Assembly (NCBI GenBank): GCA_020161015.1
Contig: JAIUOT010000017.1
Coordinates: forward strand, 124,001 to 188,000
DNA length: 64,000 nt
Source: Actinomycetota bacterium
Lineage (GTDB): Bacteria > Actinomycetota > Actinomycetes > Propionibacteriales > Propionibacteriaceae
Reading direction: 5' to 3'
Part shown: in pieces, positions 48,765-56,618 of the stretch
How positions within the stretch are numbered: the first letter of the stretch is position 1
How the letters are laid out: the number at the start of each line of letters is the position of its first letter
Program-made: the position numbers and the translations under genes
The notes under the pieces: generated by a model
Databases searched by the model: none
What the model was told of the DNA's origin: nothing
Seen by the model: only the letters and a program-made list of their open reading frames with translations

Positions 48765-48793
48765 TTGATAGCGCCAACCTTGGTCGTTATCAA
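48765..48793 (-). promoter_or_regulatory. Sigma70-type promoter of the CbiX-like gene, self-palindromic
   Basis: Minus strand: -35 TTGATA (48793-48788), 17-bp spacer, -10 TATCAA (48770-48765). The two hexamers are reverse complements of each other, so the site could also bind a dimeric regulator. Confidence 0.6.
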
Positions 48794-48955
48794 TCCGTGA
48801 CGCAATTCTGCTTACCAAATCGCGAGACGGCGGTCCAAATAGTGGGACGAAACGTTACCGCGGCGTTACGGCCACCGGATGGTCACGCGGAATGGGGACC
48901 ATTCGTCTCACGGAATGGGATTTCGATGCTCGTATCGCGGGATTCGCCTCGCGGA

Positions 48956-49030
48956 TGGTGGGCGATACTGGGTTCGAACCAGTGACCTCTTCGGTGTGAA
49001 CGAAGCGCGCTACCACTGCGCCAATCGCCC
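48956..49030 (-). tRNA. tRNA-Val (CAC)
   Basis: 75 nt with encoded CCA. Acceptor GGGCGAT/ATCGCCC, anticodon loop TTCACAC on a CTTCG/CGAAG stem, and T-loop TTCGAAC are all intact. Confidence 0.95.
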
Positions 49031-49112
49031 GCGGAGACCAACGATAGCCGAGAGTGGCCGACGCGTCACATCGAAGGCAGTAGGGTCCTGATCGGGCGAG
49101 GAGGAGGCCGGA

Positions 49113-50276
49113 GTGGACCCTGTGGGTCACCCGCCGACGGTTCCCGGGGACGGGGTCGTGACGGAGCAACGCGGGCGCGGAGTGATGTTCGCCGTCGGCC
49201 TGGGCATGACGAACGTCGGCTTCTACGTCGCCAGCATCGGCGTCGTCCTCGTCGTCCTGGCCGGCGACCTCGGGCTCCCCGTGGAGAACCTCGCCTGGTT
49301 CGGGTCCACCTTCGGCTACGGGCTCCTCCTCGCGGCGTTCGCCGGGCCCTTCCTCCTGCGACTGGGGCCTCGGGCCGTGCTCGCCCTCGCCGCGGTGCTG
49401 CTCGGCGCCGGCAGCCTCGCCCTCGCGCTGTCGTCGGTCCCCGTGGTCGCCTACGCCGGGGCCGCGCTCCAGGGGCTCGGCGCGGCGGGGATCATCCTCG
49501 TGGCGCCCGGCCTGCTGCACGGCCCGGGTGCGGAGGGCAAGCTGACGGCGGTGAACGCCGCGGCGAGCGTGGCCGGCGTCTGTGCGCCGCTGCTGCTGGG
49601 TGCGGCGACGTCCCTCGGGCTGGGGGGACGGCTCCCGCTGGTGCTCATCAGCGTGTCGATGGCCGTCCTCGCGGTGGCCGCGCTGCGCATGGTCCCCGAA
49701 CCCGCGGACGTCGTCACGGCGGACGCGCGGGAGCCGCTCGTCCGGTCGCTCGCGGTTCGCCGCTGGCTGGCGCTGGTGCTGTCGGTCTCGGTGGAGTTCT
49801 CGTTCGTCGTCTGGGGCGTGGCGCGGCTCGCCGCCACGGGGCTCGACGCGGGCGGGGCGGCGCTGGTGGGCGCGGCGTTCCCGATCGGCATGGCGCTGGG
49901 ACGCATCGCCGGCCCCGCCCTGATCGCCCGGTTCCCGATGATCCCGGTCGGCTCCGCGCTGGCGGGCGCCGGCAGCCTGCTCGTGGTGCTGTCCCAGGTG
50001 TGGCCGCTGGTCGGACTGGGCCAGTTGCTCGCCGGCTTCGGCATCGCGACGTTCTACCCGATCACCCTCGCCCGCCTGATGTCGACTCCCGGCCTGCGTC
50101 CGGAGCTGGGCGCGTCGCTGGGGGCGCTGGCGTCCGGGACGGCGATCACGGTGGTGCCCACGCTGCTGGCCGTGCTGGCCGGACTGACCGACCTCCGGCT
50201 GGCCTTCCTGGTGGCCCTGCCGCTGCTGGGCGCCCTTCTCTGGCTCCACCACGAGCGCCGATCCGGAGCGCGGTAG
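49113..50276 (+). CDS. MFS transporter
   Basis: 387 residues with about twelve membrane helices in two halves (FAVGLGMTNVGFYVASIGVVLVVL at the start, RWLALVLSVSVEFSFVVWGVARL at the second half). The short intracellular loop is FLLRLGPRAVLAL. No substrate-determining motif is recognised; drug or metabolite export is typical. The GTG at 49113 has GAGGAGG seven nt upstream; TAGGGT at 49081-49086 is a likely -10. Flanked by tRNA genes on both sides. Confidence 0.82.
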   Translation: MDPVGHPPTVPGDGVVTEQRGRGVMFAVGLGMTNVGFYVASIGVVLVVLAGDLGLPVENLAWFGSTFGYGLLLAAFAGPFLLRLGPRAVLALAAVLLGAGSLALALSSVPVVAYAGAALQGLGAAGIILVAPGLLHGPGAEGKLTAVNAAASVAGVCAPLLLGAATSLGLGGRLPLVLISVSMAVLAVAALRMVPEPADVVTADAREPLVRSLAVRRWLALVLSVSVEFSFVVWGVARLAATGLDAGGAALVGAAFPIGMALGRIAGPALIARFPMIPVGSALAGAGSLLVVLSQVWPLVGLGQLLAGFGIATFYPITLARLMSTPGLRPELGASLGALASGTAITVVPTLLAVLAGLTDLRLAFLVALPLLGALLWLHHERRSGAR

Positions 50277-50366
50277 GGGCATCCGCAGGCTCGTTTTGCG
50301 GGCTGGTCCGGGCTGGGTTATGGTTGCTCTCGCACTCGCGCCGGGGAACCGGTGAGGGCCTGCAAC

Positions 50367-50439
50367 GCGGACGTGGCTCAGTTGGTAGAGCATCACCTTG
50401 CCAAGGTGAGGGTCGCGGGTTCGAATCCCGTCGTCCGCT
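50367..50439 (+). tRNA. tRNA-Gly (GCC)
   Basis: 73 nt; acceptor GCGGACG/CGTCCGC, anticodon loop TTGCCAA, T-arm GGTTCGAATCC. CCA not encoded. First of a three-tRNA cluster. Confidence 0.95.
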
Positions 50440-50482
50440 CGGAGAAGGTCTCAAACTTCGACTTTCGAGACCGGCTCTCGCC

Positions 50483-50553
50483 GGTGGAGTGGCCGAGAGG
50501 CGAGGCAACGGACTGCAAATCCGTGTACACGGGTTCAAATCCCGTCTCCACCT
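50483..50553 (+). tRNA. tRNA-Cys (GCA)
   Basis: 71 nt; acceptor GGTGGAG/CTCCACC, anticodon loop CTGCAAA on ACGGA/TCCGT, T-arm GGGTTCAAATCCC. CCA not encoded. Confidence 0.95.
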
Positions 50554-50554
50554 C

Positions 50555-50626
50555 GGGCGGCTGGCGCAGTGGTAGCGCGCTTCCCTGACACGGAAGAGGT
50601 CACTGGTTCGAACCCAGTGTCGCCCA
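50555..50626 (+). tRNA. tRNA-Val (GAC)
   Basis: 72 nt; acceptor GGGCGGC/GTCGCCC with one G-T pair, anticodon loop CTGACAC on CTTCC/GGAAG. CCA not encoded. Only one base separates it from tRNA-Cys, so the cluster is one transcript. Confidence 0.95.
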
Positions 50627-50631
50627 CCGAG

Positions 50632-50665
50632 AAGGACCCCTGATCCTAACTGGTCAGGGGTCCTT
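50632..50665 (+). terminator. Terminator of the Gly-Cys-Val tRNA cluster
   Basis: 12-bp stem AAGGACCCCTGA / TCAGGGGTCCTT with a 10-nt loop, directly after tRNA-Val. The 214 nt from here to 50879 contain no gene; a TAGTCT near 50790 may be a -10 for the next gene. Confidence 0.8.
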
Positions 50666-50879
50666 CGTCGTCCCGCCTGGGCTCTCTCAGTCCTGAAGCT
50701 GCGCGGGATGTAATCGGGCGATGAAGTCCCTTCCAGTCCGTGGTTGGCAATATGGCTTGTCGTCCCGCCGGGATCCGGGTCGGGTCGATAGTCTGCCTTC
50801 AGATTCCACGTCGCTCGTCATCCCCGAACAGGAACACTGAGTCGACCGTGTGCAGGACTGAAGGAGCTGTTACCCCAGC

Positions 50880-51503
50880 ATGAAAGAGTTCTTGGGCAGA
50901 CGGGTGCCGGTGTGGGTGCTCTTCCTCGTCGCGGTCTCACTCCTTGCCGGTGGGGCATTGGCGACCTACTCGGCATGGGCATTCCGCCCACCCGCGATCC
51001 TGGCCAGCGATGGCGAGTCGCTCAACACGCAGGTGGTCAACTCGGTGTCGCTCAAGGAGCAGGTCGTCCTCATGAGTCTCGGCATTCAGGGGATCGACCA
51101 CAAGAAGCAGAACAGCCAGTTCCTGGGAGTCGACATTCCGGGTAGCGAGCGCGCTTCGTTTCTCCAGTACTCCTTCACCGCCAAACTCGGTATCGAAGGC
51201 AAAGACGTGAAGGTGACTCAGACCGGCGATCACCAGTTCCAGATGTCGGTACCGAGGTTCATCTTCATCGGGCGCGCCGATGAGAGGTTCGAGTTGATCG
51301 TCGAGGACAACGGCGCCTTGAGTTGGGTGACGCCGCGCATCGATGCCGTCGAGATGGCCAACAGGGTTCTCAACGATCAGGCGCAGGATGCCTACATCTC
51401 GTCGAACCGGGAGCTTCTCGTTGCGCAGGCGCAAAGCTTCTACGGCGACATCGTCAAGAGCATCGACCCGCAGGCAGAACTCACCTTCCGGTTTGCGTCC
51501 TGA
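50880..51503 (+). CDS. Membrane-anchored DUF4230-like protein
   Basis: 207 residues. A single N-terminal membrane segment (VWVLFLVAVSLLAGGALATYSAW) is followed by an extracytoplasmic or anchored domain with VVNSVSLKEQVVLMSLGIQGI, a beta-rich middle and a helical tail ending LTFRF. It is reminiscent of DUF4230, but I am not sure. Base use is visibly less GC-rich than the neighbours. First gene of the accessory islet behind the tRNAs; the next ORF follows after 54 nt. Confidence 0.55.
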   Translation: MKEFLGRRVPVWVLFLVAVSLLAGGALATYSAWAFRPPAILASDGESLNTQVVNSVSLKEQVVLMSLGIQGIDHKKQNSQFLGVDIPGSERASFLQYSFTAKLGIEGKDVKVTQTGDHQFQMSVPRFIFIGRADERFELIVEDNGALSWVTPRIDAVEMANRVLNDQAQDAYISSNRELLVAQAQSFYGDIVKSIDPQAELTFRFAS

Positions 51504-51557
51504 TTGCGTAGGTCCGCGGACAATTCGCGCTTCCACAACGTCCAAGAGGAACAACTC

Positions 51558-51869
51558 ATGTCAACGAGCCCCATACTGCTCCTGCTCCACGGCGTAGGGC
51601 CTGGTCATCAGGGTGATGAGTGGAGGGAGGCTCTGGAGCCAGCGCTGGCGGCACTGGGGTATCCGTCTCTGGACGGGGTGACCGTGATCGCCCCCAAATA
51701 CGCGCACGCGCTACGGGGAACCGACGACGACGAGTCGCTCCCCGAGCGAACGATCAGAGCACCATTCGGCGAAGCGGCTCGCAGGAATCGCCGAGCATTT
51801 GAACGGCGGATGGGCGCCGTCGAGGTGGCTCTGGGTCGGCACGATCGCGGCACAGGATGGCTGCGCTGA
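51558..51869 (+). pseudogene. Alpha/beta hydrolase, N-terminal fragment (frameshifted)
   Basis: 103 residues: MSTSPILLLLHGVG is the first strand and oxyanion region of an alpha/beta hydrolase; VTVIAPKYAHAL and RRNRRAFERRMG follow. It ends in a TGA at 51867 just where the neighbouring frame continues with DVVEDIALATPHFVQASNYL, so a one-base gain or two-base loss separates it from the 51799 ORF. AAGAGGAAC precedes the ATG. Mutation, sequencing error, or a deliberate slip cannot be told apart here. Confidence 0.65.
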
Positions 51870-53358
51870 CGTCGTCGAAGACATCGCCCTCGCGACTCCA
51901 CACTTCGTGCAGGCGAGCAACTACCTCACGAAGCCGCGAATCCGCGCCCGGGTCCTGCATCGAGTCCTCGGGCGGCTGCCCCAGTCGGGCCGCTTGGTCA
52001 TCGTCGGTCACAGCCTCGGTTCGGTCATCGCTGCGGACCTCGTACGACGCCTGCCGGAGGGGCTCGAGGTTGTGGGGATGGTGACGATCGGCAGCCCGCT
52101 GGCCCACCCGGAATTCGCAGTCGACAAGCTCCGCGACATGCTGAAGGAGCCGCCGACGAACCTCGGCTGGTGGGTGAACTTCTGGAACGCTGCTGACCCG
52201 GTGACGACCCATCGAGGCATTTCCTCGGTGTTCCCCTGGATCGTCGACTTCCGCATTCCGACAGTCGTGGGGGTCCACTGTCATGACGCGGAGACGTACC
52301 TCGCCGACAGGGCCGTCGCAGCGGCCGTGGGGCTCGGGCTCTTCGGATCCTTGTGCAAGGACCTTGTGCCAGCGGACAGCGGGTTGCAGGTCCCGCTCGA
52401 CTTTGCCGAGACCGTCGCGCTCATGGCGCTGCGATACGCCCACCTTACGAAGGCCAGGCTCGAGGGCGAGCAGCGTGATCGGTACGCGGAAGCACTGCGA
52501 CGGGTGCAGGCGAGCACGGTGGAGCTGGTTCGGGCGCGCAACGAGCAGGAAGGACGCCCTGTGCCGACGGAGATCGCCAGGCTCTCAGTCGACCTGTCCG
52601 ATCCCGATTCGGTGCCGCCGGAACCCCGTCCGGTCAGTCAACTGTCCAAGGAGGACGCGATCGTGCCGCTGCTGAGCGTCGCCGCGTCGAATGTGATTCG
52701 CCCCTTCGAGATCAGCGTCGGGATGGATACGCGCCGACAGGCGATGGAGGACCTCACCGCCGAGATGTGGCTCGGAGGCCAGATTGGCGCGGACGTGCTC
52801 GCCTCCGCGGAGGAGGCCCGGAAAGCTCTCGCCGATGGAACGAACTGGGTCAAGTGGGTGGCTCTCGGAATGGGCGCCGCTGCGCTGATCGCCGCCACCG
52901 GTGGTCTTGCCCTTGCCGTCGCGCCAGGTGCTTTCGGCGCCGCAGCGATCACGAGTGCGTTGGCTGCGTTCGGCCCGGGCGGGATGATCGGGGGACTGCT
53001 CACAGCCGGCACGTTGGTGACCGCCGGCGGTGGGGGGATCGCCTTTGGTTTGGCCAGTCCAGCGACCACCGCGGAAACGGTAGAAGCTGTCGTCGGTGCC
53101 CGATTGGCAGCGGCACTGCTTCGCCAGCGCCAGGGGCTCGAACAGGACCCCGCGACGTGGTCCGATCTGGTCGAGACGGGGATCGCCGTTCGCCGTGAGT
53201 ATGCGCGCCTGCAGACCATCTCCGACGATTCAGCACCGTCTCTGAAGGAACTGCGACGAAAGCTCGTTGCTGTTGACCGTGCCCTCACCTACCTGAGCAA
53301 ACTCGGCCTGGCGCCCGGTCAATCGGCCTCGGACGAGGTAGGCCACGGCTCCACCTGA
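51799..53358 (+). CDS. Alpha/beta hydrolase, main part, with C-terminal hydrophobic domain
   Basis: 519 residues. The nucleophile elbow VIVGHSLGSVIAADLVRRL lies near residue 75, VGMVTIGSPLAHPEF follows, and GVHCHDAETYL holds a probable catalytic histidine. From residue 352 to 427 is a Gly/Ala-rich hydrophobic stretch (WVALGMGAAALIAATGGLALAV and GGMIGGLLTAGTLVTAGGGGIAFG) followed by a charged helical tail. This looks like a lipase-type domain fused to a membrane-inserting glycine-zipper region; a membrane-acting enzyme or effector is possible. Its true N-terminus is probably the 51558 fragment. Confidence 0.65.
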   Translation: MNGGWAPSRWLWVGTIAAQDGCADVVEDIALATPHFVQASNYLTKPRIRARVLHRVLGRLPQSGRLVIVGHSLGSVIAADLVRRLPEGLEVVGMVTIGSPLAHPEFAVDKLRDMLKEPPTNLGWWVNFWNAADPVTTHRGISSVFPWIVDFRIPTVVGVHCHDAETYLADRAVAAAVGLGLFGSLCKDLVPADSGLQVPLDFAETVALMALRYAHLTKARLEGEQRDRYAEALRRVQASTVELVRARNEQEGRPVPTEIARLSVDLSDPDSVPPEPRPVSQLSKEDAIVPLLSVAASNVIRPFEISVGMDTRRQAMEDLTAEMWLGGQIGADVLASAEEARKALADGTNWVKWVALGMGAAALIAATGGLALAVAPGAFGAAAITSALAAFGPGGMIGGLLTAGTLVTAGGGGIAFGLASPATTAETVEAVVGARLAAALLRQRQGLEQDPATWSDLVETGIAVRREYARLQTISDDSAPSLKELRRKLVAVDRALTYLSKLGLAPGQSASDEVGHGST

Positions 53359-53414
53359 GATGGCGGGCCCACGGCGCGAACAGCGCCGAGTAGGGCTCTT
53401 CGGTGATCGGCCGG

Positions 53415-54350
53415 TCAGCGAGCGGTATCCTGCGCGTCCACGGGGAGCGGTGTGGGCTCCTCCCGCGTGGCCCGGGCGGGCATGGAGGCCTCCGGTGCGG
53501 CGAGTTGCGGGGTGACGGTCTGCGTCGTCGGCACGGCCTGGCGCTCCGCGGCGGCCCGCTCCCGCTCGATGAAGGCGCCCAGTTCGTTGATCGTGGTCAT
53601 GATCGGGGACGGGAAGACCACGGTGGTGTTCTTGTCCACTCCGATCTCGACCAGGCTCTGAAGGTTGCGGAGCTGGAGCGCGAGGGGGTGGGCCATCATG
53701 ATGTCCGATGCCTCTCCGAGCGTCCCCGCGGCCATGAACTCGCCCTCAGCGTTGATGATCTTGGCCCGCTTCTCGCGCTCGGCCTCCGCCTGCTTGGCCA
53801 TCGCCCGCTTCATGCTGTCGGGCAGCTGGATGTCCTTGAGCTCCACCAGCGTCACCTCGACACCCCAGTCGAGGGTGGTCATGTCCAGGATCTCCCGGAT
53901 GTCGAGGTTGATCCGGTTCGTCTCCGCCAGGGTCTCGTCCAGCGTGTGCTGGCCGACCACCTTCCGCAGTGTGGTCTGGGCGATCTGGTCGATCGCGGTC
54001 GGCGTGTTCTCGATCGCGAGCACCGACTTCTTCGCGTCGATCACGCGGAAGTAGGCCACGGCAGAGATGTCGACGCTGACGTTGTCCTTGGTGATGATCC
54101 CCTGCGACTGGATGGGCATCGTCACGATCCGGGTCGACACGCGGTGCAGCACGTCCACGAACGGGATGATGAACCTCAGCCCGGGCTGGAGGACGGCGAT
54201 CACCCGCCCGAAGCGGAAGAGCACGCCCTGTTCGTACTGCTTCACGATCCTCGCAGACAGGCTGAACAGGCCCACCAGGACGACACCCACACCCGCGTAG
54301 ATCCACATCGCGATTCCGTTCGACGCCGTATCGCGGATCGCCGGGATCAC
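53415..54350 (-). CDS. Slipin / band 7 (SPFH) membrane protein
   Basis: 311 residues. One N-terminal membrane helix (WIYAGVGVVLVGLFSLSARIV) precedes a PHB/SPFH domain with QYEQGVLFRFGRV, VDVLHRVSTRIVTMPIQSQ and LDWGVEVTLVELKDIQLP, then a coiled stretch AEAEREKRAKIINAEGE. It ends with a Pro/Ala/Thr tail. Stomatin-like proteins organise membrane microdomains and often work with NfeD-type proteases, which are absent here. GTG at 54350 fits the TAGACT box at 54370; an ATG at 54308 is the alternative. Confidence 0.88.
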   Translation of the reverse strand: MIPAIRDTASNGIAMWIYAGVGVVLVGLFSLSARIVKQYEQGVLFRFGRVIAVLQPGLRFIIPFVDVLHRVSTRIVTMPIQSQGIITKDNVSVDISAVAYFRVIDAKKSVLAIENTPTAIDQIAQTTLRKVVGQHTLDETLAETNRINLDIREILDMTTLDWGVEVTLVELKDIQLPDSMKRAMAKQAEAEREKRAKIINAEGEFMAAGTLGEASDIMMAHPLALQLRNLQSLVEIGVDKNTTVVFPSPIMTTINELGAFIERERAAAERQAVPTTQTVTPQLAAPEASMPARATREEPTPLPVDAQDTAR

Positions 54351-54369
54351 CGCTTCGACCCGCAGTGTG

Positions 54370-54375
54370 AGTCTA
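54370..54375 (-). promoter_or_regulatory. Candidate -10 box of the slipin gene
   Basis: TAGACT on the minus strand, 19 nt before the GTG at 54350. Confidence 0.4.
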
Positions 54376-54475
54376 CTCGCGGGCCCTACAGGGGTGGTTC
54401 CGTCCGGCGTGGAATCGCGGCGGGGGACAGTGAACAGGTGTTCGAATAACTCAGGAAATCGTCAGGATCACAAGC

Positions 54476-55972
54476 GTGTTTGGACCCGCTGCCGACACCA
54501 TTTCTGTCAGTAGGGGGTGGTTGACTGGAGGTATGGGACGGGATGCGGTCAGCCCGATGGAGGCATTGAGCCGAGTCGAGGGAATGCTCGACGGGCTCGA
54601 GCTGGACGCCGTGCCGCGGGGGCAGCGGCTGGCCTGCGCCCAGCGTGCCCGCGGGCTCGCTTCCCGGCTCACCGCGATGGCCGCGATGTGGCTGGCGACT
54701 GCCGACGCAGCGCAGGACTCCCTGCGCGAGTCGGGAACGCCGACGACCTCGTGGCTGGCGGTGCGGGGCGGGCTGTCCAGGCGCGAGGCGGCCGGCTTCC
54801 TGCATCAGGCGCGAGACCTCGCCGAGCGCCCGGAAGTGGCGTACGCGGCCGCCGCCGGACGGATCAGCATCGGGCAGGCCCGGGCGATCGGGACGGTTCT
54901 CGGTGGGCTGGGCCTCGAGGAGGACGGCCAGCGGGCCGAGGCGGAGCGGATCCTGCTCGGCCTGGCGGCTGCCATGGACAGCGACCGGCTCGCGAAGGCT
55001 GCTCCGGAGGTGTTGCGCGCGGTCGCGCCGGACGCCGCGGAGGAGGCGCTGGAACGGCGGCTCCAGCGGCAGTCCGAGGCGGCGCGGCGCAACCGCTCGC
55101 TCGTCTTCTGCAGGGACGGCAACGGCTCCATCACCTTCAACGGCAGCCTTCCCCTGGTGGACGGGGAGGCGTGGCTGTCGATCCTCGAGACCTACACCGA
55201 GTCACGGAGGCGTACCGCGCTCGAGGAGCGCGACCCGCTCGCCGAGGGACTGAGCCCGCAGCAGCGCCGGGCCGATGCACTGCTCGACATGATCCGCGCG
55301 CACCGGGCGGGCGGACCTACGTCGCGTGCTGGCCGGGAACGTCCTCGCGTCGTGGTGACGGTCGACTACGACAAGCTTCGGGCCGAGGCATCCGGGGCGG
55401 GTCTGATCCCGGACGGCCAGCCGGTGAGCGCCGGCGACCTGCGCCGCCTTTGCTGCGATGCGGGCATCCTCCCGGCGGTGCTCGGCGGCCCGGGCCTCGT
55501 GCTGGACGTGGGGCGAAGCCGCCGTCTGGTCACTCCGGACCTCCGCGTGACGCTCGAGCTGCGGGACGGGGGATGCGCGTTCCCCGGCTGCGAGGTGCGT
55601 CCCGCAGCCTGCGAGGCCCACCACGTCGTGCCCTGGTGGGCGGACGGAGCAACGGCGCTTTCCAATCTCATCCTGTTGTGCCACCACCACCACGCACTGG
55701 TCGAACCGGCCCGGTACCGGACACGCGACCAGTGGGAGGTGCGGATCGCCGCCGACGGGATTCCGGAGGCCGTGCCGCCACGACGATGCGATCCGGACCG
55801 GGTACCCCTCCGCCACGCGAGGCACCGACCTGCCCACATCAGCCCACCGGGAGCCGGCCCGCCCGGGGCGCCGGGAGAAGGGCACCACTCGCGGGCCCGC
55901 GAGCAGGGCCGTCCGCCTGACGGGGGAGTGCGAGAGGTGGCGAGCAACGCCGCCGATCACACCGCTGCGTGA
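54476..55972 (+). CDS. DUF222 / HNH endonuclease domain protein (13E12-repeat type)
   Basis: 498 residues. The first ~320 residues are the alpha-helical DUF222 region (SRREAAGFLHQARDLAERPEV, RRADALLDMIRAHR). An HNH motif is near residue 375-410: CAFPGC, HHVVPWWADGATALSNLILLCHHHH. A low-complexity Pro/His/Gly tail follows. Such genes are multicopy in actinobacteria (13E12 repeats in M. tuberculosis); a role in DNA cleavage or mobility is inferred. The GTG at 54476 is used; ATGs at 54533 and 54557 are possible. Confidence 0.85.
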   Translation: MFGPAADTISVSRGWLTGGMGRDAVSPMEALSRVEGMLDGLELDAVPRGQRLACAQRARGLASRLTAMAAMWLATADAAQDSLRESGTPTTSWLAVRGGLSRREAAGFLHQARDLAERPEVAYAAAAGRISIGQARAIGTVLGGLGLEEDGQRAEAERILLGLAAAMDSDRLAKAAPEVLRAVAPDAAEEALERRLQRQSEAARRNRSLVFCRDGNGSITFNGSLPLVDGEAWLSILETYTESRRRTALEERDPLAEGLSPQQRRADALLDMIRAHRAGGPTSRAGRERPRVVVTVDYDKLRAEASGAGLIPDGQPVSAGDLRRLCCDAGILPAVLGGPGLVLDVGRSRRLVTPDLRVTLELRDGGCAFPGCEVRPAACEAHHVVPWWADGATALSNLILLCHHHHALVEPARYRTRDQWEVRIAADGIPEAVPPRRCDPDRVPLRHARHRPAHISPPGAGPPGAPGEGHHSRAREQGRPPDGGVREVASNAADHTAA

Positions 55973-56057
55973 GTAGGACGCGACCCGGGGCGGACGGTTT
56001 GCCTGAGTCAGGCGCCGTCAGATCGGTGGCGAAGCACTCTCCGGAGGAGTCCGCAGG

Positions 56058-56618
56058 TCAGCTGTTCCAGCGGAGGATCGCGGGCGACTCCTTCTCGCGG
56101 CCGAGCACGGAAACGCTGCCGACCTCGAGCGGGAAGCTCTGCCCGAAGATGATGGGGAAGTCGAGCCAGCACAACGCGAGTACCCGCGACGCGTGGCCGT
56201 GCCCGAAGCAGATCGCCCGCTCCGCGCCCGAGGCACGCACCCGGGCCACCACCCGGGTCAGCCGGGCGCGGACCTCTTCGGCCGACTCACCGCCCGGGCA
56301 CCCGTTGAACCAGATGCGCCAGCCCGGCCAGCGTTCGCGGATCTGCGGGCTGGTCAACCCCTCGAACTCGCCGTAGGACCACTCGGCGAGGTCCTCGTCC
56401 ACCTCATGGTCGCCGAAGCCGGCCAGCTCCGCCGTCCGCCGGGCCCGCAACCGGGGGCTGCTGAGCACCAGGTCGAATCGCGACGGGTCGAGCCGGTCCC
56501 GCAGGGACCGGGCCTGCGCCACGCCCTCCTCGGTGAGGTCCAGGTTCGTGACCGAGGTGTGCCGTCCGGTCTGCGTCCACTCGGTCTGCCCGTGCCGTAC
56601 GAGGTAGAGGACCGTCAT
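56058..56618 (-). CDS. Histidine phosphatase family protein (phosphoglycerate-mutase-like)
   Basis: 186 residues. The RHG motif [10 protein letters not shown] holds the phosphorylated histidine; [12 protein letters not shown] and [13 protein letters not shown] follow, with E in [10 protein letters not shown] as proton donor and the second histidine in [12 protein letters not shown]. The ATG overlaps the phosphoketolase stop in an ATGA, so it is translated after xfp. A sugar- or acyl-phosphatase function linked to the phosphoketolase route is inference. Confidence 0.87.
   Translation of the reverse strand: MTVLYLVRHGQTEWTQTGRHTSVTNLDLTEEGVAQARSLRDRLDPSRFDLVLSSPRLRARRTAELAGFGDHEVDEDLAEWSYGEFEGLTSPQIRERWPGWRIWFNGCPGGESAEEVRARLTRVVARVRASGAERAICFGHGHASRVLALCWLDFPIIFGQSFPLEVGSVSVLGREKESPAILRWNS

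Noticed and set aside
49113..50640. MFS gene plus tRNAs as an integrated element
   Set aside because: Composition is like the host's and no integrase or att duplication was found; treated as ordinary chromosome.
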